Origin: Pelargonium nanum
Lineage: Eukaryota > Streptophyta > Magnoliopsida > Geraniales > Geraniaceae
Direction: 5' to 3'
NCBI GenBank assembly: GCA_036897485.1
Contig: JAYMTF010001943.1
Span: 1 to 20,518 of the forward strand
DNA length: 20,518 nucleotides
Both the position numbers and the translations under genes were made by a program. This document shows, in pieces, positions 1 through 11,419 of this stretch; position 1 is the first letter of the stretch, and each line of letters begins with the position of its first letter. Below the pieces are notes generated by a model, which saw only the letters and a list, made by a program, of their open reading frames with translations, was not told the origin of the DNA and did not search any database.

Positions 1-3000
1 TCATCTCCAAAACCTTCTCCCAATCCGACCTCCGCCACGGCCTCTTCGCCGCCTTCCGCCACAAAAACCCCCGCTCCGGCCAACTCGCTCTCAAGCAACT
101 CAACCTCGCCGCACAAACCCTAGAAAATGCCATCTCCACCACCAACCCCACCGTCAGATCCTCCTCTCTCCGCCTCGCCGGAAAGCTCCTCCTCTCCTAC
201 CCTCAACACCCCTTTTCCCTCTTCCTCCTCTCTCTCCTCCACTCCCTCTCCCACCAACCCGCCCTAGCCTCCATTGCTCTCCTCGACATGTTCGGCTCCG
301 ATCCGTCTCTCTCGCGCTCCGAAATCGCCCCTACCCTCTTCGAAGACCTCTTCCTCGTCCACCTCCTCCCTGTTCTCCAATGGTTCAACGACCAGAGATC
401 GCGAATCCTGTCGTCGCTGCTCACAAATTCCGGCAACAACAGCGACGAACAGTCCCTCTCCGGCACGAAATCGCTGTCCAGAATGAGCGGGAACCAAAGA
501 TCGGAGCTGAAGGAGCTGGAGAGCAGTTACGAGGAGGTTCTCGACGAAAATTGCCAAGTTCTCGTCAAGTATTTCAAAGAAATTTTGGATACTAAAGATG
601 GCGACGAATCCATCGATCCGCCATCTCTGATACTGAAGAAAATTGGAAAAGCTGAGCAATTAGAGTTCAGTGACGACGACGACGACGAGCAGATCAAAAC
701 GGAAGATCTGGGAAACGGACGGTATAATGTAATATTGCTTTTTTATCATAATTTAATTTTTGCTTTTTTTACCAAACTTCAACTTTCATTCTTGTTGATG
801 TAATGCTAATTGTTTTATTAAAGATGTTAATAATTTTTCTGTCCCTTTAGCTTGAATGCTTCCAAAGATGTCTATATCAAAACCATGGAACCATGTCGTT
901 TTGTGTGTTTGACCCTTTCTTCCAATTTTTATTTTGAACTAGTCCAGTTCTTGTAGATTAATCAAAATAATCAAAATACAAAGCAAAACCGTTGTTAGAG
1001 TTTAGGGAGTCAAGTTAATTGAGTTTGAGATTAATCAAAGTTAATTTTTGTTTAATGCTATTCCTTTGACCTTTTGCTATTGTGATCATTGCCATTTTAG
1101 AATCTTGCAAGCATTTTAGACAATGATTAATGATGTTTGTGGGGTTTTCTTTATCTGGTGCCAAAACTATGATTCCTTTTTCCTTTATCTGCACAATTTG
1201 GCGCACGTGGGTTTTTGGAGGAAATTGGGTGGTTGTGAATAAAATACTCAGTATTTGTGATGCATGACTCTGACTCTGAGAGTCAATTCATCTTCTTTTG
1301 ACAATTTCAAGCCTAATCCTTCATTTTTGGTTTTCCATCTCCAATGCCAAATCTTGCAGCCTATGTGGGCTGAAGGAGAAAGGTCTGTTGAGTTCTACAG
1401 CAGCAAATCCAAGTCTCCTCCATTTTATCCTCAACGGGTCTCTCTCAATATCCTCAGAAACAAGAATTCTCCCAGGGGATTGAAAGCATCGCCTAATTTC
1501 AATTCTGATTCTGAAGCTGAGCATTCTCTGGAGGACAGCTCAGCTAACTGTTCTTCTTCGGAATCTGAGACTGAAGTTAAGGTAATCGATGTTAACAAGA
1601 AGAGAAAATTCCAATTTGTACTGATTTACCTATGCAGCTCTTTGATTCTTTTTATATGTTTTTGTGCATGTCATGAAGGAAAACAACAGAAAAATGTCAT
1701 TGTTTGAACCTAGACAGAACAAAACCCAAAAGCATAAACATCCTCCTTCTGGAGAAACCAGTCGGTATGGACCTTGATATTAACTTATATTACTTCTATA
1801 TTGTCTTGTGCGTGTTCTTATATTTGGATTATCGTTGCTATCAGTTCCCCAGATCACATCATGGCCAGTTTTGATAACACTCCTGGTGGAGGAAAAAACA
1901 CACCTCCAAAAGACTTTGTTTGTCCCATAACCAGCAATCTTTTTAATGATCCTGTGACTCTCGAGACTGGACAGACGTATGAGCGAAAAGCAATCCAAGA
2001 ATGGATTGATAGGGGAAACTCAACGTGCCCAATTACCCGCCAGAAGCTTCATAGTACCCAGCTGCCTAAAACAAACTATGTGCTCAAACGGCTTATAGCG
2101 AGTTGGCAAGAACGCAACCCTGATTCCCTCCAAGTCCAGTCTGAAACTAACCTAGAGCCCGACCCCCCTGCCAAACCCATAATGCCTGCTACTTCCCCTA
2201 ACAGTGTTATTAGCCAGGCCACCATTGATGGGACGCTTGGTGAGCTACGGTATGCCATTACCAATCTTTGTATGTCTGAAATATTGAAAGAGTCTGAAAC
2301 TGCTGTCCTCAGAATTGAGCAGTTCTGGTGGGAGGGAAATGTAGAGGTGGATATACAAACAATGCTTTCAAAACCAGCTGTTATAAATGGATTTGTAGAG
2401 ATCCTTTTCAATTCTGTTGATCCTCGGGTGCTTAAAGCTACTGTTTTTCTTCTCTCTGAACTGGGGTCAAGAGAGAGAGTTGTGATGCAGACACTTACTC
2501 AAGTTGATTCTGATGTGGAGTGTATTGTGGCCCTTTTCAAAAATGGATTGCTGGAGGCTGCTGTGTTGATATGTCTGCTAAGGCCTTCGACCATTAGCTT
2601 AGTTGAGATGGATATGGTGGAGTCCCTCTTCATTGTTATTAAGAAGAGAGAGGAGGATTTGCTTAAGATGTGTATGAAGCCAAAGACAGCTGCAGTGCTG
2701 TTATTGGGACAGATCCTCGGAAGCAGTGAAGAGAGCATGGTAGCATCTATTGCAAGGGCTGTGGTTTCAGCAAAAATAGTAGAAAATATTATTGGCAGCT
2801 TGGAAGCTGAGTTGCCAGAGGAGCGAATTGCTGCAGTTGGGATCTTATTGAGATGTATGCTGGAAGATGGCATGTGCAGAAGCATCATTGCTGATAAGGC
2901 CGAATTGTCTCCTGTTCTAGAGAGCTTCATGAGCGCCAATGACGATGAACGGTTTCAGATAGTGCAGTTTCTCTCTGAGTTGATTAAACTAAACAAGTAA

Positions 3001-6000
3001 GTTTTCTGCAATATTGATCTTCTATGTATTTTTAACCTCTAGTTTCTCATTGTAATTTAAATCTTGGGCTTAGGCCAGCATGAGCAATTGGTTATTTTTG
3101 GATTTTTAGGAGGACATTTAATGAGCAAATTCTCCACATCATAAAAGACGAAGGTGCTTTTAGTACAATGCATTCTCTCCTTATCTATCTACAAGTAGCC
3201 CTCCCACACCAATGCCCCATTGTGGCTGGCCTCCTACTGCAACTTGATCTTCTGGTGTGAATCTCTCTCTATCTTTTTACACAATGATTACTGAAATGGT
3301 TAAAAAAAGATGTGTTTGTACTAGCAAGTAATGAAAACTGTCTTCATTTGCAGGTGGAACCCAGAAAGATGAGTATATATCGTGAAGAGGCAATAGATAC
3401 TCTCATTTCATGCCTTAGACATTCTGAATCCCCTGCCGCCCAAATAGCTGCTGCTGAGACAATTGTGTCATTGCAAGGGAGGTTCTCTGCCTCTGGGACG
3501 CCACTTGCACGTGCCTTTCTTCTTAAACGTGCTGGACTCGAGAAAAGCTACAAAGCAGTCATGCGAATGGAAAAGGTCAGCAACAAATCTGGAGATATTG
3601 AAGACATTATGGTGAGCCTCTTTGACATTTTGTACAACATTTCTGGATAACTGGTACTGCTTATCAAATTCTATTTGTGGTCAATACTATAGACCTTTTG
3701 TGTTATCTTCTAAATTTTGTTGCTCACCTCAACAGGAAGAAGAGAAGGCCGCTGAAGATTGGGAAAGGAAAATGGCATTCGCTTTAGTAAGCCATGAGTT
3801 TGGCCTCCTATTTGAGGCTTTAGCCGAAGGCCTAAAAAGCAGATATGCAGAGCTATGTTCTGCATGCTTTGTCTCAGCAACATGGCTCGTACACATGCTC
3901 ACTACTCTTCCAGATACAGGAATACGTGGAGCAGCCCGGCTCTGTTTGCTCAAGCGCTTTATATCTATATTCAAGTCTGCCAAGGACACTGAAGATAGGG
4001 CTCTTTCAGTTCTTGCTCTGAGAAGCTTCATGCAGGATCCTGGTAAGTTGCAGTTATAATATCCTATTTCATTGAACAATTGTGAATGATAAGGAATAGC
4101 ATCTCAAGTAGTGATTCTATGCAAAAGATTAACGGGAAAAAAATTGTTGCAGATGCTATGAAAAATAGTGGACATTTCTACATATATTGTAGCACTTCAT
4201 ATTTATTGCTTCGTGATTTTTTAAAGCTGTGTTCTAAAGGTAGATTATTCTTGACTTTGAATTTCAGATGGGTTGCGTGATATAACTTTTTACTTGAAGG
4301 ATATCTTGAAAGGTCTAAGGGAGCTTAAGAAATCCTCTCACTTGGCATTCGAAATGCTTAAACTTTTCTCCAAAGGGAGTGAATCAAGTGCCGTAAGTTT
4401 TATACACTTCTTTGTATGTTATGTATATACTTAAACCAGAGAGAGAAGTTTTTCTGATTGTCTGCTCTGATTTGGGAGCAGGAAATGTGGAATCATAAAG
4501 AATTGATTCAAGTAGATTGCAGCGAGAATGGAGAGGTACTGTCAATAGTTTGTTTCAGAGATAAGATCTTTTCTGGACATACAGATGGAACTATTAAGGT
4601 AAGTCTCCCTAACCCTAAGTTGATATTATGTTGTCTCAGATTATGATGGAGATAGGGTTTACACGACATATAGATTCCTGATATTTAGTGAACTAGTCTT
4701 TACTATATGTTTGTTAGAACTTAGAACGTATTGCATCAAATAGAGCTTCATAAAATTTGAATTTCAATGCCTTCTTTCTTTTGGACTTTGAAGGTGTGGA
4801 CTGGTAGAGGTAGCATTCTTCATCTTGTACAAGAAACTAGAGAACATTCCAAGGCAGTTACTAGCTTGGCGATTTTGCAATCCGGGGACAAACTATACAG
4901 TGGTTCACTAGATAAAACGACAAGGGTACATAAGCTCTATTGCTCCGGTGATTCTTATTCAGTTATATCTATCTAAATAAATTTACACGGAGTCTTCTTT
5001 ACATGGCAACCAGGTTTGGTCTGTCAGCAACAATTTAATATCTTGCGTACAAGTGCACGATATGAAGGATCAGGTCCACAATCTGGTTGTTTCCAACAGC
5101 ATTTCATGCTTCATTCCACAAGGCGCTGGTGTCAAGGTATCTCATAGAATAGTGCACACTTTCTGTCTGGCCTCTAATTCAGTCATCCATATCGGCTTGA
5201 CTGGTTTGTAACAACCTAAATTAATAATTTTCCTTCGTCACCAGGTTCACTCGTGGAATGGAGGATCAAAACTTTTTAACACAAGCAAAAGTGTCAGGTC
5301 ATTGGCTCTCGTACACGGGAAGTTATATTGTGGTTGTCATGATAGTAGTATTCAGGTACCGGGTTTCTTTTGGACTCAAATAATTTACTTTGAGCTCCTC
5401 TGTCTCTCTCTCTCTATATATATAACCATGGAGCTTTGTCATTTGCAGGAAATTGATTTAGCATCAGGAACACTCGGTACCATTCAGAGTGGTTCAAGAA
5501 AATTGTTGGTCAAATCAAATCCTGTTTATGCTCTCCAAGCTCACAATGGACTCATATATTCAGCCAGCTCTCCCTTAGATGGAGCAGCTGTGAAGGTATA
5601 TTGGCACTACTCTATTAACTTTTTTATCAGCATCACTTGAAACTATAGTACAAAACCTGCGAGTGCTTATATATTCCTCGTTTGTGGGTAAAGATTTGGA
5701 GTGCTTCGAATTATAGTATGGTTGGATCATTGCCATCTACACTTGAAGTGCGAGCTATGGCTATAAGCTCAGACCTAATATATCTTGGGTGCAAGGGAGG
5801 AGCTATAGAAATCTGGTGTAAAGAGAAGCAGAACAGAGTGGAGACACTAAACACTGGCACAAGTGGTAAGGTTCTCTGCATGGCTCTAGATGGTGGTGAA
5901 GAAATTTTGGTGACCGGAACATCAGATGGCCGGATTCAGGTAATTAGTTCAGTTCTGTTAACACCAAATCTCAGTTCTATATATGTTTCGTATACAATTC

Positions 6001-6055
6001 ATGACAGCTGAAACGTCGTTTGTGTCGGATTCTGTAGGCATGGGGGTTGAGCTGA
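1..6055 (+). CDS. LIN: LIN/CERBERUS-type U-box, armadillo and WD40 E3 ubiquitin ligase, 5' partial
   Basis: Likely E3 ubiquitin ligase. Family knowledge: legume LIN/CERBERUS is needed for rhizobial infection threads and arbuscular mycorrhiza. My exon model is 1-728, 1360-1581, 1679-1764, 1845-2996, 3110-3254, 3354-3611, 3736-4042, 4268-4392, 4482-4598, 4794-4925, 5014-5136, 5245-5355, 5449-5595, 5694-5939 and 6038-6055. All introns are GT-AG, phases agree, and the stop is TGA at 6053. The first complete codon is at position 3. About 1,304 residues are visible; family members are near 1,400-1,500, so a short N-terminus is missing. Visible residues about 1-240 form the conserved LIN N-terminal domain. 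The U-box lies at about 367-435 (CPIT, DPVTLETGQTYER, W, CPIT). A helical armadillo-like region follows, then WD40 repeats from about 1,010 to the end, which reads AWGLS. The exon 14 acceptor (AAAG) has a weak pyrimidine tract and is the least certain junction. Confidence 0.93.
729..1359 (+). other. LIN intron 1, the longest intron of this gene
   Basis: This 631-nt intron joins AAT (Asn) at 726-728 to CCT (Pro) at 1360 in phase 0. That gives the junction Arg-Tyr-Asn / Pro-Met-Trp. It is AT-rich and holds no convincing coding or transposon signal. A single G-box-like CACGTG lies at about 1203-1208. An open frame running through the donor into the intron is only chance read-through. Confidence 0.75.
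1925..2050 (+). other. U-box domain coding segment of the LIN-like gene
   Basis: This part of exon 4 encodes the U-box, the E2-binding fold that resembles RING without zinc. The visible signature runs Cys-Pro-Ile-Thr, then Asp-Pro-Val-Thr-Leu-Glu-Thr-Gly-Gln-Thr-Tyr-Glu-Arg, an Ile-x-x-Trp helix, then Cys-Pro-Ile-Thr. All residues that normally form the hydrophobic core and the E2 contact (the Pro of both CPIT motifs, the Trp) are present. The domain therefore looks able to function, unlike decayed U-box copies. Confidence 0.9.
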
Positions 6056-8464
6056 AGGAGGAGATTTATATATGGTGTAAATTTTGGAATATAAAGAGTT
6101 ATAGGAATTATTTTGTAACATCAAATAACCTTATTCTTATATGAACATTATACTTGAAGAATGTATAGAAACTCAGAGTGATATACATAGATAGATATAT
6201 TGGTAATAAGTAATAACAGCATAATTTTTGCTAATCAACTGTCAAGATTCATGCTCATATGTTCAGTGTCACATTTTGTTATAGTTTGTCAATGATGTGA
6301 TCATTAACATCTACCCCAAAAATCTACCCAGGTTTTTGGCAACCTTAAATGTTGCAAACATGGAAAATTCTGGTTTTAAGTTTTTTTTGTTTTGTGAAAG
6401 AATTATTCTTCCAAATTAAAACTGACAAGGTGACAATTAGTAGCGGAGCTAGAATACTGGATAGGAGTGGGCAACCAAACATGAAAACCAGGGCTCTGAT
6501 ACCGTTTAAAATTTGGTTCCAACCTAAAAGCAGTTGCAAAGCTAGAATGTTGAATAGGAGAGGACAACCAAACATGAAATTCAAAATCGCACAAAAGGAC
6601 ATGTAGCAGTTGAATTGAAATATTCAATAAAAAGTCGTGAATTCACTTAATATTTAACGAAGTTCTGGGGGATGGCACATGCCACCACAATTCCGCCACC
6701 AGTGATAATGCACCATTCTCATTGTCATGCCAAACTCACATAAGAGGTGGTCATTTAGAATTCGGGTTTGCTTGGATTGACACAGAGTAATCCGAATTCG
6801 ATCCGAAAGAGAATCGGAATCATATCGGATCATATAAATTTTATATATTTAAGGTAAAATGATCAATTTTGTCTTAACCAGTATGTACACTTGAATATAA
6901 ATTTAATTAAAAAGTTAATCGGATTAGATCAATTTGAAGTTGAATTACATTTTGATTGTACGTGGTTTCAAATCCAAATTGTAGGTCGGCTTTAAAACTC
7001 ACCCTCCAACCAAAAACTAAAAAAATGTCTCCATCTTCTTGGTCTATGCACTTATTTTGTAAGGATCATAGACATTGAGAACTACATGTTTGTTCTTTTT
7101 CTAGTGTTGTTTTGTGGATGCCCAATGACATTCATTGGGAAAATTACATCAATCCACTCACCATTAAATTGAAAATAAACATAATCTTTACAGCATTCTC
7201 CAATCCTGTTAATGTTGAGTCATCATGAAGTTTACATGTAAAAATTCAAACTAAAATTTATGTAATATTTCCACTATAAAAATCTTGAATTAGGTAAAAT
7301 GTCATTGTTAATATAAGTACATACATCATTTTGCATGACACGACATCCTAGTACTACAATAAAAACTCACTCTCTCCTCCGACTCCTTCAATTTCTATGT
7401 TGTTTATGGTATAAAAACACAAAACAAAACATAAATATTCAATTGAGTACAAGTAATAAAAATACAACAACTAACAATATATTTTGTTATTTCCAACTGA
7501 ACACTCAGTTCATATGAAAATTGCAGACATATGAGACAGTGATGTGATTTCCTCCAAAAATGTCTAATAATTAATCAATCCATTAGTACAACTCTAGCTT
7601 TCCTTCAACTGATTTGGAAAGGAATAGCATATTTAACGTGCGGCTTTGATAAAAGACAAATATATAACAAACAATATATAAATTACACAAAAATAAAATA
7701 TTTCACGAGTAATGTCAAGTTCACCAAATAAATAAATAGTAAGTCCATATATATATATTTTTAGAAATGAAATGGAAAATATGGATCTATTGATTATATT
7801 GGATTAATATTGGATTGATGTTAAAAGTAGATGAAGATGCCTATTTATAGGCAATTACAATTATGTAGAGTACATTGTATGAGAGGTGGTGATTCAAGAT
7901 GGTGAGTATAATGGTCTACTAATGAGTAAGGGAAGCTAAGGTGTGACTCATTGGCTATAGTTTCAAGTTTCAACTTATATTTAACATAGTTATGTTTGAT
8001 ATTTGTTCATTGAGTAGATTTTATTAATTAATAACATATATTTTATTTTTTACACTCTCTCTTTATATGTCATGTGTAAACAATCATGACCATCAATCCA
8101 TCATAGAAAATTGAACTATTCAGGGTCATTAGCATAACACAAAAGTCATCATTAATCTTGTTTATTTTCTATGCTTATATTAAATTAATTATTTTCCTAT
8201 TATAATAAGAAAAAGAAAATGCAAAACGACAACAATGTCCTATTGAAAATTGAAATATTGTGTCATGCAATGCATACAAAGTCATCTCTTACCATGTTAA
8301 TAGAATACACAAAATAAATATAATACATATAAACCTTTCAATTAGTGAACATTATATATAATAAAAACATTTATTGAACCATGGAGTGTCATGACCTACT
8401 AGCTCTCCTCTAGATCCGCCGGCTTTTAACACATAATACAAAACAGTGGTGTTAAACGAAATTA
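6056..8464. other. Intergenic spacer between LIN-like and NPF genes
   Basis: This is AT-rich sequence of about 2.4 kb. It begins with the LIN 3' untranslated region, for which no strong poly(A) signal stands out. It contains the LTR-retrotransposon scrap described separately. A promoter-like core, CTATTTATAGGC, sits at about 7840-7851 with no recognisable gene after it. Its right part is the upstream region of the NPF gene. I see no other gene, RNA gene or intact mobile element. Confidence 0.6.
6442..6600 (-). mobile_element. Fossil LTR-retrotransposon scrap with primer-binding site
   Basis: Read on the minus strand, 6503-6491 gives a sequence matching the initiator-Met tRNA primer-binding site common in plant LTR elements (GGTATCAGAGCCC). 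Just before it, in minus-strand order, lies the LTR-end-like phrase TTTTAGGTTGGAACC. Two imperfect 49-nt direct repeats (6442-6490 and 6535-6583) flank this core. Only a scrap of the LTR/leader junction remains, and no coding part is seen. A Copia-type assignment is likely but not certain. The element looks old and broken. Confidence 0.6.
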
Positions 8465-8473
8465 TATATATAA
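8465..8473 (+). promoter_or_regulatory. TATA box of the NPF gene
   Basis: TATATATAA lies 48 nt upstream of the ATG at 8521. A start site about 30 nt downstream would leave a very short 5' leader of roughly 20-25 nt. The sequence between is CT- and CA-rich, as usual around plant start sites. The placement supports the chosen ATG. Confidence 0.55.
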
Positions 8474-8520
8474 CTGTATTGCTGTCTCCAAGTTCAAGCT
8501 CAGCTCTCTAGCTATTTTCC

Positions 8521-11419
8521 ATGAAAATGGAGCTGGAGATGGAGATGATTGGAGATGAAATCAAACAACAACAATATTATGGTACAAGCAAAAGGGGTGG
8601 CTTTAGGACCCTTCCTTTCATCATAGGTGAGATCTTATTAATTACATATCATTTATTTCAAGTTTTGATTTTTTTGTTGTGGTATTATAAATTTGTAATT
8701 AAATTGGATAATTTGCATGCATGTGTGTGTATATATATATATATATATAGCAAATGAAACATTTGAAAAGGTGGCAAGCTATGGGCTTCAGGCAAATATG
8801 ATACTGTACTTGATTTACGAGTACCACATGTCTCCGGCGGAAGGAACAAGTGTGTTGTTCTTGTGGACTGCCATTTCCAATTTCATGCCTTCTCTTGGTG
8901 CTTTTCTCTCTGATTCTTACTTTGGCCGTTTTCGGGTCATCGCCGCCGGAACCATCGTCAGCCTTCTGGTCAGCACACTAAATTCTAGTCATTTCATTGC
9001 ATATTAGATTTCGGGTTTCAAGTAGAGTTCATCTCAGTTGATAAAGTCTAACATTGAATACGATCTCAAATTCATTGAAGTTTTGGGCCGGAGATTGGAT
9101 TTGGGTTGATAAAGTAACCTTTGAATTCAATCCGAAAGGGCTTCGAATTCGGGCCGCAAATTAGATTTTACTTTTCATACATATGGATTCGTGTTTGTTC
9201 AATCCAACTAATCAAATTGATCCATTAGTGTGAAGTAAGAACTTTATTTTTTTCGTAACACTTTGCATATGAACTCAATTAGGTCCATAAACGTTGTTTT
9301 AAGCATCAAATGATCCTGAAATTTTAATTATAGACCCAAAATGGTTCTTTCCGTGAGTTTCCAGGAGTTTTCCGTGAAGTGGTATGATATGAAATTTAAA
9401 ATATATTTTTTATTTAATTATTTCGCTAACGTGATGGGTCGAGTGACTCATTTAATAAAGTTGGACTGTCACGTTAGCAAAATAATTAAATAAAAATAAT
9501 TATTTAATATACATTAGATTCCTAATTTAGATCAATATTTGAAATTTCATAAATCATTTTAGGTCAAAACAATATTTACGGCTCAATTAATTCAATGATA
9601 AATTAGACATTTCATCTTGATTTTGAGTGTCCACAAGTTCGAATCATGTTGTTGCTACAGCTTAAAACAATTTTTTTTTCTCTATTTTTAGGGAATAACA
9701 TTGCTATGGTTGACATCAATTTTAAGGCAAGCAAGGCCTCCAAAATGCGATCTGAACACAAATGGGCCGTGCGCGGGCCCAAACTCAGCCCAACTTTTAT
9801 TTCTCTTCATATCATTTGGGCTCATGTCCCTTGGGGCTGGTGGCATCAGGGCCTGTTCCTTACCCTTTGGGGCAGACCAGATCATAAGGGCAGGTGACCC
9901 TAAAAATGAGAGGACACTCCAGAGCTACTTCAACTGGTACTATGCTTCTGTTGGGGTCTCCATCATGATCTCAGTCACAGTCATAGTTTATGTCCAGCAA
10001 GAGGCAGGTTGGGTTGTGGGCTTTGGGGTTCCAATGGGCTTCACATTTTTTGCCACAGCCTTTTTCTTGTTGGGCTCATCTTTCTATGTGAAGGTCAGGC
10101 CCAACAAGAGCATGTTCACTAGCTTTGCCCAAGTCATAGCTGCAGCTTGGAAGAACAAGCACTTGCCTTTGCCAACAAAGGACTCCAATGGCTCCTACTA
10201 TCACAAGGGTTCCAAAATTGTTGAACCAACAAAGAAAATAAGGTACTATAATTATGTGATGTCATGTATAATTCAATTAATTTTTCATATACATGGAAAG
10301 AGAATTTCAGTTAAGACAATAATAGATATGATTCGAGTGCACGTTCTGTCTGCAGATTTATTGAAGTAAGTATGAGCGTCTTAATAGAGTCTCAGCGTTA
10401 GAATGTTGAGACTCAATTGGTACCTCCATAATAGAGCCCCTAATAGTTTGGAATCTCTCTATTTCTTCAGGTGGCTAAACAAAGCTTGTGTGACTAGAAA
10501 CCAAGAGGACTTGGATTCTAATGGAGTAGCAATTGATCCATGGAATTTGTGCACAATCAAGCAAGTGGAAGAGCTAAAAGCAGTGGCAAAAGTGATGCCC
10601 ATATGGTCAACGGGTGTCATGATCGCCGTGACCATAAGTCAACAAACATTTCCGGTTCTCCAAGCTAGCACCATGGACAGGCGTCCATTCACCTCCTTAA
10701 GCTTCAAAATCCCCGCAAGCTCATTTGGGGTCTTCGCAATCCTCACGCTCACTATTTGGGTAGCTATTTACGATCGCATTTTCGTCCCAATCCTCGCCAA
10801 ATACACAAGCCTCAAACAAGGGCTAACCCTGAAACAACGCATGGGGATCGGACTCATCATCTCGTGTCTCGCCACCGCAGTGGCGGCCGAGGTGGAGAGG
10901 CAGCGGAGGACCGCAGCGATCCGCCAAGCTACCCGCCAGGGCCTCTCCAAAAAGCCACACGCGGTGGTGGACATGTCCGCAATGTGGCTCGTGCCACAAT
11001 ACTGTTTGATTGGGCTAGCAGAGGCTTTGAACGCGATCGGACAGATAGAATTTTACTACTCGCAATTTCCAAAGAGCATGAGTAGTATTGGAGTGGCATT
11101 GTTGGCACTTGGGATGGCTGTGGGGAACTTGGTGGGGACAGCCATTGTGAACATTTTGGATAGTGTGACAAAAAAAGGAGAGAAAGAGAGTTGGGTGGGA
11201 GATAACTTGAACAAGGGTCATTATGATTATTACTATTGGCTTCTCACTATTATGAGTGTGGCCAATGTGTTTTACTATTTTGTGTGTAGTTGGGCTTATG
11301 GGTCTTGTAATGAGGACAAAAATGTTTGGGACTTGTGGGAGGGAGAGGAGAGTGAAAGTGAGATTCAAGATGGTGAGGTTATTAGATTCATAGCATCTCC
11401 TATTGTCATCACCAAATGA
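8521..11419 (+). CDS. NPF1: NRT1/PTR family (NPF) transporter, NPF1 clade
   Basis: Predicted proton-coupled major-facilitator transporter. NPF1 members move nitrate, and some NPFs move hormones or peptides; the substrate cannot be read from sequence. Exons are 8521-8626, 8751-8968, 9692-10242 and 10471-11419. All introns are GT-AG with consistent phase, giving 607 residues, a normal family length, with about twelve membrane segments. The ExxEK proton-coupling motif is at residues 38-42 (ETFEK), its first codons split across intron 1. The segment FNWYYASVGVS, the long polar central loop around residues 235-300, MDRR, SAMWLVPQY, FPKSMSSIG and KGHYDYYYWLL match the NPF1.1/NPF1.2 type closely. 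The N-terminus is Met/Glu-rich, with in-frame ATGs at 8521, 8527 and later; I took the first, which follows a TATA box. Family placement is firm and the exact orthologue is not. Confidence 0.93.
8722..8750 (+). repeat. TG/TA microsatellite forming the intron 1 acceptor of the NPF gene
   Basis: A short TG run passes into a TA run that ends in TAG at 8748-8750. That AG is the intron 1 splice acceptor. The usual pyrimidine tract is therefore replaced by a simple repeat. Confidence 0.8.
9277..9588. mobile_element. Fold-back MITE-like element in NPF intron 2
   Basis: The centre holds a strong inverted repeat. About 9408-9434 and 9469-9495 pair over some 26 bp, ending in CGCTAACGTGA and TCACGTTAGC, with one mismatch and a 34-nt loop. 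The similarity continues outward more weakly to ends near 9277 (AATTAGGTCC) and 9588 (GGCTCAATT). Both ends also share a GTTGTTTT / AAAACAAT stretch in inverted order. There is no coding capacity. This is typical of an old non-autonomous DNA transposon. I could not fix the target-site duplication, so the superfamily stays open. Confidence 0.6.
10387..10414 (+). repeat. Short hairpin in NPF intron 3
   Basis: GAGTCTCA (10387-10394) and TGAGACTC (10407-10414) form a perfect 8-bp stem with a 12-nt loop inside the 228-nt intron 3. No known RNA family is recognised, and it may be a chance structure. Confidence 0.4.

Noticed and set aside
264-659. Minus-strand open frame of 131 codons over LIN exon 1
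   Set aside because: It is the complement of a coding exon with skewed codon use, shows no family resemblance, and the + strand frame matches LIN.
2499-2939. Minus-strand open frame of 146 codons over LIN exon 4
   Set aside because: It is a shadow of the long U-box/armadillo exon, with no promoter or domain of its own.
5400-5425. CT/TA simple repeat in LIN intron 12 as a regulatory site
   Set aside because: It is short and lies in an ordinary intron just before a good acceptor; nothing suggests more than a pyrimidine-rich tract.
6345-6627. Overlapping open frames on both strands with a repeated Phe-Met-Phe-Gly-Cys-Pro phrase
   Set aside because: The repeat comes from the two 49-nt DNA repeats of the retrotransposon scrap and is not a protein repeat.
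9620-9660. GTTCGAATC as a possible tRNA B box
   Set aside because: There is no A box at the right distance and no cloverleaf can be folded around it; it lies in NPF intron 2.
10756-11368. Several open frames on both strands over NPF exon 4
   Set aside because: They overlap the conserved transporter exon in other frames, and their low-complexity translations match nothing known.
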